A stretch of DNA of 64,000 bases, from contig NC_088872.1 of assembly GCF_032884065.1 (NCBI RefSeq), positions 5,388,186 to 5,452,185 on the forward strand. The letters are read 5' to 3'. Origin of the DNA: Artemia franciscana. Taxonomy: Eukaryota; Arthropoda; Branchiopoda; Anostraca; Artemiidae. A program made the position numbers and the translations under genes. Numbering within the stretch: position 1 is the first letter of the stretch; each line of letters begins with the position of its first letter. The notes beneath the pieces are model-generated. The model had not been told where the DNA came from. It searched no databases and saw only the letters and a list, made by a program, of their open reading frames with translations. Shown here one piece after another: positions 10,801-22,929 of this stretch.

Positions 10801-10844
10801 TAGTTTTACTCTTGTTTGCTTACACTTATTCATTTGAATTCTAG

Positions 10845-11081
10845 AGTTGGGAAACTTCCTTTTGCACGCCGTGTCACTGAAAAAAGCCTATCTGTTTATC
10901 CAACTGATCTTCGCCTTCTTGACCTTCAAGAGAGGATTCGTTTCAAAAGTGTTGACAGGTGGCACTTTCGAATGTTAAACGATAAAGTCAGGAATCAATG
11001 CTATTATAATGCTATATCACGGAAAATATCTGGAGGATGTAAAACAGTACTTGACATTGGATGCGGAACAGGCGTCTTAAG
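10845..11081 (+). CDS. PRMT9: PRMT9 exon: end of TPR region and SAM-binding motif I
   Basis: Acceptor GAATTCTAG|A and donor TTAAG|GTAGG bound a phase 2 to phase 2 exon. It encodes the last TPR helix region, then VDRWHFRMLND (human PRMT9 has VERWHFIMLND) and KTVLDIGCGTG, the SAM-binding motif I of class I methyltransferases (human SVLDIGAGTG). The WHF..LND lead-in to the catalytic domain is characteristic of PRMT9, so the assignment is firm. In human cells PRMT9 makes symmetric dimethylarginine on the splicing factor SF3B2. That this orthologue does the same is inferred. Confidence 0.93.
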
Positions 11082-11182
11082 GTAGGTTCAAATCATTTAA
11101 TGTTATGTTTAGTCAGTATCGTAATTTTTGTCTTTAAAGGCTACCATAATTCATTGTATTCACTGATTTAATGGTTGTTTGA

Positions 11183-11560
11183 AGGTTCAAGGTTCTTTAT
11201 TAAAAATGCTAATAAATTAGAAAATTCTACGTTTTGCCGCTGGCAGGGAGCAGAGCTCGTATACCACCGAGAAAAACAAAAAGCAGTACACCCTATCATT
11301 AAAAAAACAGAATAATCTGTGCCTAAAATATGTTTAAAACATTGACATGCTACTCTGACCTACCGCCAACGCACGCCCATTCGAGATAACATTTACATGA
11401 CAATATCAATTATCAGGCAATAGTGGGCAGGAAGTGCAGAAAGATCTTGTCCTATCAATAACAAAATGATAAGAATAATAAATACAAAACACCTTCCTTC
11501 ACCAAAAGTAAGTTATTAATAATAATAGTCGGGAAAAGTAGAATAATAATTACACAAAAG
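11183..11560 (-). repeat. Possible LINE 3' end
   Basis: On the minus strand the segment runs to 'aataaagaaccttgaacct', an AATAAA followed by a short repeated tail of the kind that ends many LINEs. No protein-coding part is present. The assignment is tentative. Confidence 0.35.
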
Positions 11561-11604
11561 CGGATGAAATCCTCAACCTGCTGAAATGAGTGAAGTACTT
11601 CGCC

Positions 11605-11950
11605 TGATCACCAAAATATTTTCTTGAAATAGAAAAATTTAGAGGCGCATAAAGGTTGTTTTGGTCTGAAAGTGCTGACATCTGCTGCTACAAGTCTTTT
11701 CTGTTACTTTTGCCCCACCACCAAAATACGTTCTGGGAATAATAGATAGAATAAATTGTAGAGATTCAAGATCTGTCTTTTAGGTGGCCAAAAACTGCGG
11801 GTATCTACTGTTACATGTCTTTTGTGTTAGTGTCCGCAAAAATAGATTCTTGGAATAATGGATATAAAAATTTAGATGTCCAAAAACGGTATTTTCAATG
11901 CTTCAGACGTGCTGGCATCTACTGTTACAAGCCTTTTCTGTTAGTGATTT
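11605..11950 (+). repeat. Degenerate tandem repeat, three units of about 120 bp
   Basis: The phrase 'atct(g/a)ct(g/-)-tacaag-cttttctgtta' occurs near 11680, 11797 and 11920. Each is preceded by 'tggaataatagata-a-aaatttag'-like sequence. The units have drifted considerably. Confidence 0.55.
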
Positions 11951-13880
11951 TGGTTGAGTCTTCCTAAACTTTCATAGTTTTCTTATTGCTAAAGAAATTA
12001 GAGGAAATCCTTTGTTACAGGGTGGGACAGAAATCCTTTGTTACCGAGTTACAGAGGCCCACAAAGTGGGCCCCTGTAACTCCGTCATTTCACCTCCTTC
12101 CGTCAACTGTCGAGCCGAAAGGTGGGAATACTGCAACTTTTTGAGATTTAATCGTGCAACTTTCTGAATCTTTTCTATTAGAGGCACAAAGTGGGCATAT
12201 AGACCCTACAGCACACCCCTTCTGATGCAGGGGGAGTGAGTAACTGCAACACTTCCTTAACTAACTTTTTATTAGAAAGGTAAACAGGTTAGGCTTTAGT
12301 TTGAATCTGAATCATCCAAGAATTATCCATCTCAACGATTGTAGCATCGAAGGAGGTCCAATACCTCTCTAATGATTCCTCCCCCACCCCACCAAAAACT
12401 TTTCAAGTTAAAAGTTGGGTATGTGACACCTTTTTAAACCAAATCATGCATGAATTTTCATTCATTATTATTGGAGGCTACGGTTGGGCCCAGTTTCCTC
12501 CAATACCTTGTCCCTGTCATGAATCGCCTATGTATATACTTCTAGCTGAATCCTTTTTCATGTCAAGTCTTTTTCTGTGTGTGATTGTGTGAGTGGCGAA
12601 ATACTGAACTCGGGGTGTAATGAATTTTTATTTGATATATTTGTTAGTTGCGATTTGTCTGTTTAGGAATAAAGAATGGATTTTTTGTGTTTGGATACTT
12701 TATTTGAATAGGTCGAAATTAGTCGGCACCAGTCCCCCGCCCTGTCCCAATCATTTTTGTTTGCAGTAAAACAGACAAGTTGCACCTTGTTTGAAGTGCA
12801 GTCAGAAAGATCTTTAATCTGATTACTGGAAGGATAAAATGGGAATTCATCTGCTCCACCCACAGCCAAATTCTAGACAGCAAGGTTGGCACGCTAATTT
12901 TTGTTTGAACAGGAAACATGTTAAGCAAGGATTTCTAGCCTGGATTATCGGAGGACCAAATTGGGTACATTGCTCTCGAAAAATACCTGCTCACCCCTAC
13001 ACCCTTTTTTTGAAGAAAGTTATGAAGGACTTTTAATATCCATGGTTTGAGAACCAAATTAGGCCCAGGGACTCTTCAAACTGTCGCCCCTCCCACCTCC
13101 AACTTTTAGCAGATAGGTAACCTTGTTCCACTTTGTTGGATTGAAAATTTAGTATGTTTTTCAGCCATTGTTATAAAAAGGACAGTCGAAACAATCGTTA
13201 ACTGTTGCAGATTTAATATTATAATTAATATTAATTTAATATTATGTTCGTTTAATATAATAAAAAGTTGCACTTGAGAAACTTTTAGAAGCTGGAATTT
13301 GCCAAGCTATTTAGTGTGAGTTCTTATTGGGATTGAATTTCTCTTCGGGAACCAGATCTCCTGTCGTCCAATAAAAAGAAATTCAGTGCAAAATTTTTGT
13401 TTCAATTGACCAACTGTATATAAAGCAATTAATTGCACAAAAGTTGTAGTTTGATCCCATTGTCTCGGTCTGTAATAAAAGAAAAGGTAAGGCATCTAAA
13501 TCATGTTTTCGGGTCTGATTTTGGTCAGGGTTAAAGTCTGTCTGTATTAGTCTCTGGTGCCTTAATGTTGCGGTGAGTAGATTAAAAACTCTTAAATGGA
13601 CATTTAAGCTTATTTCTGTTTTAGATCTAACTGAAAGAATTCGTTTTTCCGGCCAACTAAATTTGGTTGTTCGGTCTGCATCATTAATTTTGGATTCACT
13701 TTTTCAGTATCTTAAATGAGTTTCTGTGTATATGCTGATAAAAAAAAATTCACGGTATACTCTTGTAGCCAAGTATTTAAGTAGCGTTCATTCTTTCGAG
13801 AAAATTTCTAGGAAGACATAAGATTATTTTGTTTTCAATCATTTTGCCATCATAGAGGAGTGGAGCAAGAACTCACAATC
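11951..13880. other. Intronic stretch of decayed repeats, no gene
   Basis: C-rich phrases such as 'cctcccacc' and 'ggccca' recur with 'atcatgcatgaattttcattcattattattgga'-like sequence, as in old interspersed repeats. An AT-rich run with 'taatattaatttaatatta' at 13213-13260 resembles 53240-53275. Short open frames here have no family resemblance. Confidence 0.35.
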
Positions 13881-14716
13881 ATAGGCATCGCAATAGCGCT
13901 GCCTAAGTATAGAACGATGTTGGCACAATATATTATTTATTTGTTTGTTTTTTGGTTTGTTTTTACCAGGGCACTTCGTATCGATGGAGTTGTCATAGAA
14001 ACTTCGAAAAGAGCTCATTCGATTGGAAATTGAAAGGGCTAGTGTCCTTTTTAATAGTCGAAAGTGACTGGAGGGCAACTAACCCCCCTCCCACGCCCAT
14101 CATTTTCCTAAACACTTCCAATCAAATTTTGTGATAGCCATTTTGTTCAACTTAGTTGAAAGGTCAGGAAATTATGTCTTTGAGGATGGCCACCCCCCGG
14201 CTCTGAGAGAAAGCGTTGTAAGTTGTGCCTCGGGGGCATATAAATTTCTTATAGAAAGCGTGGTCGTATAAAATTCGGAGGCGGCTGAAGGTGAAACTTC
14301 CGAGGCATCATGCAAGCGATGTTCGACTGACCAAAAGGCAATATGCATATGCTAATACCGCTATTAATAATGCTGCTACCCCTGCTAGTACCACTACTAA
14401 CACAACATTAACAGTGCAACTACTTCTACTACCACCGAAACTACTGTGATGATAGTACTATCAAGGCTGCGTCCACGAAGGAAAGTGAGAGAATATTGAC
14501 GGCCGATTCGGACTAATAAAAGACACTATTTGCATCTAGATTGTCAAAATAGCGTATCTACAGAATTGATTTGTGGATTAAGTTGGTGCTCTCAGAGAAT
14601 ACTTGAAGGGGAAGATCAATTGATCAAAAGGCAATATGTGTACACTAGTACTAATACTAATGCTACTGCAATATTTACTAGTTCTACAACTACTAGTACT
14701 ATTACTCCAACTACTA

Positions 14717-15017
14717 CTGTAGACTCTCGATTATCCGTGGAATTGGGTAGCGTGAGTGCCACGGATAACTGAATTTCGCAGATAACCCAAATATTAGGAA
14801 AAAAAGGTTGTAGGGACATAGAAAAACAAAATTACGCTTATTAAAATGTGTATTTAAAATAAAACAAAGGGAACAAGCAATAAATGGAATGACATTATAG
14901 TAATCAATCGAAAAAATAAACAGATCATAGTATTTTTATGATTTTGTATTTATAACTCTTTTTTTAAATTTACATTGCTGTGGTTACTCCGCATTGTGGA
15001 TAATCGGGAGTCGACTG
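14717..15017. mobile_element. pogo/Tigger-like MITE nested in copy A
   Basis: The ends are inverted repeats. The left is CTGTAGACTCTCGATTATCC and the right, reverse complemented, is CAGTCGACTCCCGATTATCC. The element is bounded by TA on both sides (14715-14716 and 15018-15019). This matches pogo/Tigger-type Tc1-mariner ends, which duplicate TA. It has no coding capacity in 301 bp. Copy B lacks it at the equivalent place (about 45647), which supplies an empty site. Confidence 0.85.
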
Positions 15018-16739
15018 TACTTTTATCGCAACTACCTGTATGGTTAAGAGCATTAAAATGAAAATTTAAGAAGTATATGAATATACAGGTTATCAAAAGA
15101 GCAAATCGACGATATCGTAGCAATTGTTAATTGTATTAAGTTGAGTGATTGTACTGCTGCTGTGACTACTATTGCTACTATACCTAAGGGTATAAAGATG
15201 AAATTTTCATAGCATATTTCTGAAAATTCCTATTGTACGAATGACAACCTACTATTCGTATGCACGATGTCAAAAGGACATATCAGCAATATCGTAAGAA
15301 CAGTTTCATGTGTGAAATTAAAACTTGCAATGCTTGTTGGCGAGGATGTTGAACAAACCAAAAGCCAATATTTACATGATAATACTACTGCTTCTGCTCC
15401 TGCAACTACTACTACTGCTAGTATTATTGTTACTGCTACTGCTACTAAAGCTAATGCTACTACTATTAACTCTACTCCTACTGCTACTACTTTAACTGCT
15501 GGTCCTACTACTACTAATAAGCCTAAGAGTATTAAGGCAAAATTTTGGGCAATGTTGTAACTGTATTGAAATAAATCAAAACACACTGTGCCCACACAGG
15601 TTGTAAAGAGGACGTACCAGCAATGCTTCAGGACCGGTTGATGGTATTAAGTTAAAATTCCATCATGCATTGAAGGGGATGATGAAAAAAAGGTGCTATG
15701 TACAAACCACTAATGCTACTACTGCTACGACACATCCTAAGGGTATTAAGGTGAAGCTTTCAAGGAATATATAGGTGGATGCTCAACTAAATCAAAACGA
15801 ACTATGGTCATGTAGATTTCAATAGGGCGACAAAGCAATATAGCTATAACGGCTTACATTATTAAGTTAGGACTTTTCAGGGTAAGTTGTGACAGATTTT
15901 GAACTAAGCAAAAGACACTATGTATAGTTTTGACAATGCTTCTACAATTACTGTAACTAATGACACTGAGAGCAATAAGTTGGAACGTTTAGAGGGAGTT
16001 GGAATTAAACTAGAAAGCTGTGTGCATGCAAGTATTAAAAGGGCATGTAAGCAATATCATAGGCAGCGCTACTCTCTTTTAGCTAGTAATACCATTGATA
16101 TTTCAAAGGAGGTAATTTGATTGGAAATTCAAAGTTATAGTACCCTTTTTAAGAGTCAAAAGTGTTTGGAGGGCAATTTGCCCTCTTCTTTAGCTCATAA
16201 TTTTCCAAACACTTCCAAGCAAAATTTAAGATATCTATTTTGTTCAGCGTAGCCGAACGGTCTTGTAACTGCATCTCTAGGGCTATTGCGTAGGTCAACC
16301 CCCCCACTGTTATGCAATTTGCCCATTATGTTTAAAAAATAAATGTTGCCTTAAGATTAAATAAAAATGTACTGTGTATATGCTTAATACCAAGAAGACA
16401 TCTCGGCAGGATCCCAAGAACTTCTATTACTTTTTCTTCTCTTAAAATGTAACTGAATCGAAGTAGTATAAATGTATTCGAGCTGTCTAAGAGTATAGAT
16501 CGATTTTTTGTGTGACAGTTATCAAGTTTAATTTTTTTAGATCAACTAGAGGAGTTACTTAAACACTACTATTTGTGTCCAGATTTTTAAGAGGGTGAAT
16601 GTTGTTAAAAAATCTTGAAAAATTTTCTCCAGCATACGAATAGCTTTACAAGCTATAAATTCTTAAAGGAAAAATCGAAAAGATTTAAACTATTACTTTT
16701 TTTCCCTTAAAAGACTATGTCAATATAAAACCAACAGAA

Positions 16740-17082
16740 ATTAATTGAAAGCTTTTTTCTACAAAATAAGATTTCAAAGAAAAGTAAAGAACTCCATTAA
16801 ACCAAAACGAGCAAAAATAAAATCAAATAATCTACCATGCGTATAACTTACCACAAACCAGCATCGATAAATAAATGAAACTCGAAACGAGCAGAAACTA
16901 CAATAAATAACCGAGTCAAACTCAAAACGAGCAGAAATTAACATGAGTAGGGTTAAAAATTATGTCTTTCCAAGCCCAGAAAATAGTTTGCACTTTACTG
17001 AAAAAAATAAATGTTTTCACTTTTATAGCTTTAATAAATCAACATCATTAACATTTTAAAGAGCAAATATCAGCATATGTAT

Positions 17083-17172
<90 letters not shown>

Positions 17173-17450
17173 TCATTTTTTTATTTTTTCAGTCAGGTGC
17201 AGATCCTGTTTTGGCCTTGGTAAGGTATAGCTTTTTAGCCCTACTCATGTTAATTTCGGTTCTGTTTTCCTCGGTTATTTATAGTAATTTCTTTTCGTTT
17301 TGGGTTTCATTTATTTATGGGTGCTGATTTGTGGAATTTTTATGCTTGTAGATTATTTGATTTTATTTTTGCTCGTTTTGGTTTAATGGAGTTTTTTACT
17401 TTTCTTTTAAAAACCTATTTTGTGGAAGAAGTTTTTTTTAATTAATTGCA
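16740..17450. repeat. Terminal foldback of copy A with (TA)n centre
   Basis: The left arm (16740-17040) and right arm (17170-17450) are long imperfect reverse complements. Landmarks are 'cgagcaaaaataaaatcaaa' against 'tttgattttatttttgctcg' and 'aataaccgagtcaaactc' against its counterpart near 17270. The centre is a TA microsatellite at about 17090-17166. Copies B and C carry the same terminal region. In C only one arm is complete. Confidence 0.8.
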
Positions 17451-18488
17451 CATAAAGAACCAGAGCTTTTTTGAACAAAGACGCTTAAAGGCCCAATCAT
17501 AATAAGGTTTTACTAATTTCGATATTTAGCTAGTGCTAATCTTGAGCCTATTAAATTTTTCATAACATTTTGTGATTGGTTGAAACATTCTTATTAGCTC
17601 AAATTTGTGCTAGTTAAGTATCTGTGAGTGAAAACTCATTGTGAATGGACTTTAAGGGTAATAGTCATCTCTCACCCCGACTGGAATATACAAGGGCTGC
17701 TGTTTTGTCAGCTGAGAGATAAATTTGACGCAGGGGAGAATGGTGCATCCCCCAATTGAATAAGTAAGTATTAAGTAAAAGAGCTCTTGATTTAAATCTG
17801 GGATTTAGAACACTTGGATAAAATTGATCGTTCAAGCTTTCAGCCGAGATCATAATAATACTGTTTGCTCGAATTTATAACTAAAAAGTGTACTCATCTT
17901 TTTCTTGTAAATTTGGCTAAAATAGATTAACTTTCCTACTTTTGCTTTCTCATTTAGTATGTGCCAAGTGTTCATCAAAATTTTGATTCAACCGTTCCAA
18001 GTAACTTGAGTGAGATAATTTAATGCCATGTATGACTTTAAAAAATTGTAATGTGTGCAGTGTTGTCATATATCATTTATTTTTTTAGTGAATGCTTTTT
18101 AACAATCTTAATGACTTTAATTAATTGAAAGAATACCAGCAGTGCCATATATAATATATTTTTGGAATGGCAGCTTTTCGGTTCTACACTGTTTGCCAAT
18201 AGTGATTAAATTTACTTATAGTCAAATTAAAAACTATGAACCTGCGACAAAATAATCTGGTGGGATAATTTTAAAGCAATATTGTTACGAATTTTTTAAA
18301 CAATTTCTGATCCATATATAAATCAAATTTAAAATTAATATTGCATTATTAATCCTATTCTATGAAAGAATTCTCTTTGCTTGAAGAAGTTGAGCTTTGC
18401 TTCTTATCCTTCATTGGCATCTTTGTATTGCTATTAGTGGATAAACCACATTCTGAATTTGAGTAAAATACTGACTAAATTATTTTAG
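17451..18488. other. PRMT9 intron, no gene
   Basis: AT-rich DNA. It includes a diverged dispersed repeat at about 18048-18170 ('gtgtgcagtgttgtcatata' then 'caatcttaatgact') that recurs at 20728-20850. Confidence 0.45.
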
Positions 18489-18656
18489 CATTTTTGCGAC
18501 AGCACTTGGAGCCAAGTTAGTTTACGCATGTGAAAGTTCGCAGATTTTATGCTCCGTGGCTAAAGATACCATCTGCTGGAATAAATGCAATTCAAGTATC
18601 CGGCTATTTTGCGGGGAATCCTTTCAACTGAACATTCCAGATACTGTTCCAGAAAG
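18489..18656 (+). CDS. PRMT9: PRMT9 exon: SAM-binding core continued
   Basis: Acceptor TATTTTAG|C and donor GAAAG|GTAGG, phase 2 at both ends. The exon continues directly from the motif I exon with SIFATALGAKLVYACESS (human SMFAKKAGAHSVYACELS). It ends LNIPDTVPER (human IEIPKHIPER). The acidic residue of post-motif I, which contacts the SAM ribose in PRMTs, is the E of YACESS. The exon is conserved in length with no gaps against human PRMT9 as I recall it. Confidence 0.93.
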
Positions 18657-19886
18657 GTAGGAAAGCAATATGGAATTGTGGGTTTTAACCAAAGACCTGA
18701 ATAAGGGCCAGATTCCACCTAATTAGTGTTATATATTCTATTCTTCGATAGAAAATTTCTATTCTACATGTGTTGTGTGGCTCCTAGTTAACGGTGACAT
18801 GTGACCGGGAAATTTTTTTGAATCTGAGCTCTATTCTTCTCTATATCTCTACTCTTAGAACTTATTCATGGTTGTACCTGTGATAACATGTCTTAGTCAA
18901 AGTATTTAAAATCCTTTGAAGGCTATAGATACGTATAAGTACTTAAGAAGGAGGGTGTATCACAGTTTGTCTATGGGTCAGATAGTTAAAACACAAGAAA
19001 AGCGTGTCTTGGACCAAAAGTTTACTTAGGGAGTTGGTTTTAGACCTCAACCACATTATTGCTTCTCAGTTTTAAATACCGGGTTTCCAATGTGAAGTTG
19101 AGAAGTCTTTATATAATATATTAGGTTTTTGACCAAACTTTATCTTTTTAATTTTGTTTGTGATAAGAGAAGGATAACTGAGACAACGTAATCAATATAA
19201 TAATTTAATTTGAAGGACGCACATTTCAAGTTTATGGAGCACAGATCCTATTAAGAATCTACAAGAAAAATGAAACTGCCCCCTTTTCTCCTTTTTAGAA
19301 TGTTCCAACGTTAAAGTATTTGGCCATTTTGCTAGTGTGTTTTACAGTAAATTGTTGAAAACTCAAGTTATTATAAGCTTAATTAAGATTGTTGAAAATT
19401 ATATTTCTGGTTATAAATAAAAAATTACTCCAGACGCAAATTTGAGGATAAAGCTTATGTCAAAGTGCTTTTGGATTCTTCAACCTTTAGGGAGGACTAC
19501 CTCCATTAAAAAGATTTCTTAAGTTTTAGCTGCTTCCAAATTTCGAATGACAGCCTTATTAAAGTGTTGAATATCTTGAAAATACAGGGAAAACAAATTA
19601 GGTCTTGGCTGAAAATTGCTTCTGAAACGTTGTGAAAGAATTTAGGTAACGTTGTTTAGGGAAGTCGCTAACGTTGTTAACGGGACTAAATTCTTTTTTT
19701 TTTTGATGTCCTTGGTGCTTTAAGTTTAAGAATGATTTTAGCATCACGACCTTCGTTTCACTTTATTATTAAAAAACGTTGTTAAAAATTCAAAATACCA
19801 AGAGCAGCAGAATAAAAACAGTTTTGCCTCCCTGGACCCACTTTAAGTCTATTTATGTGTGAAAAAGAGATGATAAAAGATTTTTT

Positions 19887-20525
19887 CTTTTTTTCTTTAA
19901 ATTGCAAAGTTTGTAGTGCAGTAATACATTTTCGTCAGTGTTTCCGTGTTGACCCTCAAAAATAAATAAGCAAAACTGGTTCGTTAAATTCTTTTGGTTG
20001 TTTTCAAAATTACAAAATTTAAGTGCTGTAACATATTTTTGTCTATGTTCCTGCGTTGGACCACAAAAAATATAAGTAAAACAAATTCTTTAAATTCTTT
20101 GGGTTGTTTTTAAAATTAAAAAGTTTTTAGGGCAGTAACACATTTTTGTCTGTGTTCCCGCGTTGAACCGCAAAAATAAATAAGCAAAACTAATTCGTTG
20201 AATTCTTTTTATTAAATTACAAATTTTTTAGGGCAGTAACACATTTTCGTCTGCGTCCCCGTGTTGAACCGCAAAAACAAATAAGCAAAACCAATTCGTT
20301 ATTTTTTTTGTTGTTTTTAAAATTACAAAGTTTATAGGGCAGTAACACATTTTTGTCTCTGTTCTCGCGTTGAACCGCAAAAATAAATAAGCCGAACTAA
20401 TTTGCTAAATTCCTTCGGTTTTTTTTTATATTAAAAAGATTTTAGGGCAGGAACACATTTTCGTCTGTGTGTTTCCGCGTTGTGCCGCAAAAATAAATAA
20501 GCGAAAGTAATTAGTTAAATTTGAC
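19887..20525 (+). repeat. Tandem array, six units of about 101-107 bp
   Basis: The unit core is 'gggcagtaacacatttttgt' then 'tccgcgttgaaccgcaaaaa' and 'taagcaaaactaattcgtta'. It starts near 19917, 20023, 20130, 20231, 20338 and 20445. Flanking units are the most diverged and inner units the most alike, as expected from unequal crossing over. It lies within a PRMT9 intron. Confidence 0.85.
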
Positions 20526-22900
20526 TACGCTTTCCGCCCTTAAAAACTCAAACATTAGTAATGTGTTGGTTCTCAAAATTAGCTCCACCACCTTCAAAGA
20601 AAAGCTACGACTTTTTAAGCAATTTCGTGCCCTTTTTCTTAAGCTTTTTTAAATAATCTGTCACCAACTTACCTTTTAAATTTGGTGCCCACTACTATCA
20701 AAATCCACAAAAATCCATATGTAGGGTTTGGAATGTGTGCAGTGTTGTCATATATCATTTATTTTTGAATGTATGCTTTTTACAATCTTAATGACTTAAA
20801 TGAATTCAAGGAATATCAGTATTGTCATCTATAATATATTTATACGAATTTTTAGAACAATTTTAAAAAGGCTTTTGGGTATCAAAATACACAAAACTCC
20901 ATATGTAGGTCTTGTTCGTGAAAAACATGACGTATTAAAACTATAAATAGGTAGGAGAGATGGCCAAAAAAAATCTATTATTAGACAAGGAATGATTTTC
21001 ATTTTGAACAAGACTGTATACTTACGAAATAGAACTAACGCTGCAGTAATTACAACAGTAAAAAAGACATAGTATTTTCTATGAATAAACATAAAAAGGT
21101 ATTTATTTTAAATAAAATTCTAGAATTCAACTTGTCGTCATGCCACCTTTTGATCCTTTGACTTTTCATTTAATTGTTATACCCAATTAATTTTCTTCTT
21201 CTCAAAGATGTTGCTATCTTATCTCACTTTAGTTAGAGCCTGCTCTAAACTTTTCGCAAAAAAATATTGATTTTAGGGTGAAAAGAGGTCTGGATCTCAT
21301 CGGTCATATATGTACACAAGAGGTGGGGCTTCCTTAAATTTTCAAGATTTGTCGCAAATTTTCTGTTATTTGTATGTAATTGAGGTATATCTACTGTTTT
21401 TTCCTAGTTTTCACTCCCTCCTTTCAGTTCTTCTTCAATAAAAATGTCCAGATTTGTTGCATTTTCCTTGTGTTTTCTGGAAAAAAAAATTCAGGGATGC
21501 GGTTTTTTTCAAGTGGCTTTGGAAAGAAATCCATTCTGTTTATAATTTTGCTTCTTAGTCTGTTTAAGAATTGTTCTAGAAGAAGAAGAAAAGAAAGATC
21601 GATCGCTGTTAGGCAATAGATATTCAAATGTCAATTTCTTAACTTCTTTTCTCCTTTCTTAAGGTTGGATTTTATATTTTCAGGAGTTTTTTTTATGGTG
21701 AATTGCTGGGCGAAAAATGAGATTTATTGCTGTTGCTCTGAACTGTAAAATGAGGAGAAAAAAAAGCTGGAGATGCAACTAAGGTTTATGATCTTTGTGG
21801 AGCATGTGGTTTTGTGACAAGCCTGTTAAACCGAAATGACAGTGTACTTATATCATTTAGTTCTTTTATTTCAGTTCTATCCATTCACCTCGACAAAATT
21901 AAGAATAATCAAAAGTTAATTAAAATATTATTATTATAAAGTGTTTATTCTTATCCTTTTCAACATGTATTTTGATCCAAAAAAGAATTCAAGCAAATTT
22001 CAAAATTCAAGTCGATAGGTGGACGGAAGTAAATCTCTGCTTCCAAAATGTGGAAAAATTGTCGTCTTAGGCTAAAACAATAAACTCTACGGGTGCAAAA
22101 AAAGTATACCATAATGACATATATGAGATTATATATGTTTTTCAGTTATCTGTTTTATAGGCAGGGACCTAGACAACGAAACTCTTAACATCACAGGCTT
22201 CAACGAGCTAAAGAAGGTTTGAGGATTTGTAAGAGGGCGGTTGCTGATAACCAATATATGCGGGCACAACGACAATTTTGTATATCTAAGGAAATATCAC
22301 CTCATTTGCATAATCGGTGACGTCATCAGCTATATTTTCTGTTTTTCGACCTAGATGAGAGGTTTGAACTTAGAATATGAAACAAAATAAGGTATCGAGA
22401 GAGAGAAAAAAAATGATGAGCAAAATCAGATCTACCTTCCTAACAGTACGTTATTAAAACATACTTACGTGGTGACACAAGAAACCAACTTTGAAAGGGG
22501 GAGAAACAGAGCAATTGGGGTGCGCAGGAAGGTGAAAACACCTTTGCAACTCCATTTCGTTAGTGGCTTCAAAACAGGAGTCACTTGGAATAAATTAAAG
22601 TGTACAGATATTGAATCCTAGCCTCGTCAGAAGTACGTCCAAAATAAAAAAATATTGCTGCAGAAATAGAGCTCTTGATGAAAAAAAGGAGAAAGAAAAA
22701 TAATCTAATGAAAATGACCACAAAATACGCATATGTTATGCTTCTTTGGGTGAATTATCACGCTTTCTGGCACAAGCACACAAAACAACACAAAATCGAG
22801 GAAGGTACAGTTCTTGGTGCACTTTTTACTACACTCACACAAGAGTTGTGAATATCCCGACGCAAACGAGGAAGTGCTCGAAACAACAGGAACAACATCT
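20526..22900. other. PRMT9 intron, no gene
   Basis: Includes the second copy of the 18048 repeat (20728-20850). Otherwise AT-rich sequence with no supported coding region or recognised element. Confidence 0.4.
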
Positions 22901-22929
22901 TGTCTAGAAAATTGGCATCCATAACTGAA

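Larger units (their letters stand above)
13881..17450 (+). repeat. Large interspersed repeat, copy A (about 3.6 kb including a nested MITE)
   Basis: Homologous along its length to copy B (44551-47960) and, inverted, to copy C (38825-40091). The left edge is 'atag(g/a)ca(t/g)cgcaatagcgctgcc'. The middle (14320-16110) consists of diverged modules. Each has an ACT/GCT trinucleotide-rich run, then 'cctaaggg-attaaggtgaaa', 'aaatcaaaac', 'caggttgtcaaaaggac', 'agcaatat' and 'gttgaac-aaccaaaaggc'. The right third ends in a 300-bp-arm foldback (16740-17450). No long coding frame runs through it, and frames rich in T, S and A residues are products of the trinucleotide runs. Its class is unknown. A non-autonomous DNA element is the best guess. 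Confidence 0.75.

Noticed and set aside
14530-15595. Open frames rich in T, S, A or V on both strands
   Set aside because: They are translations of the ACT/GCT trinucleotide runs in repeat copy A. The same happens in copy B at 45600-46300.
19887-20525. Possible CRISPR-like array from regular spacing
   Set aside because: Whole units of about 105 bases are repeated without unique spacers, and the genome is animal. It is a tandem repeat.
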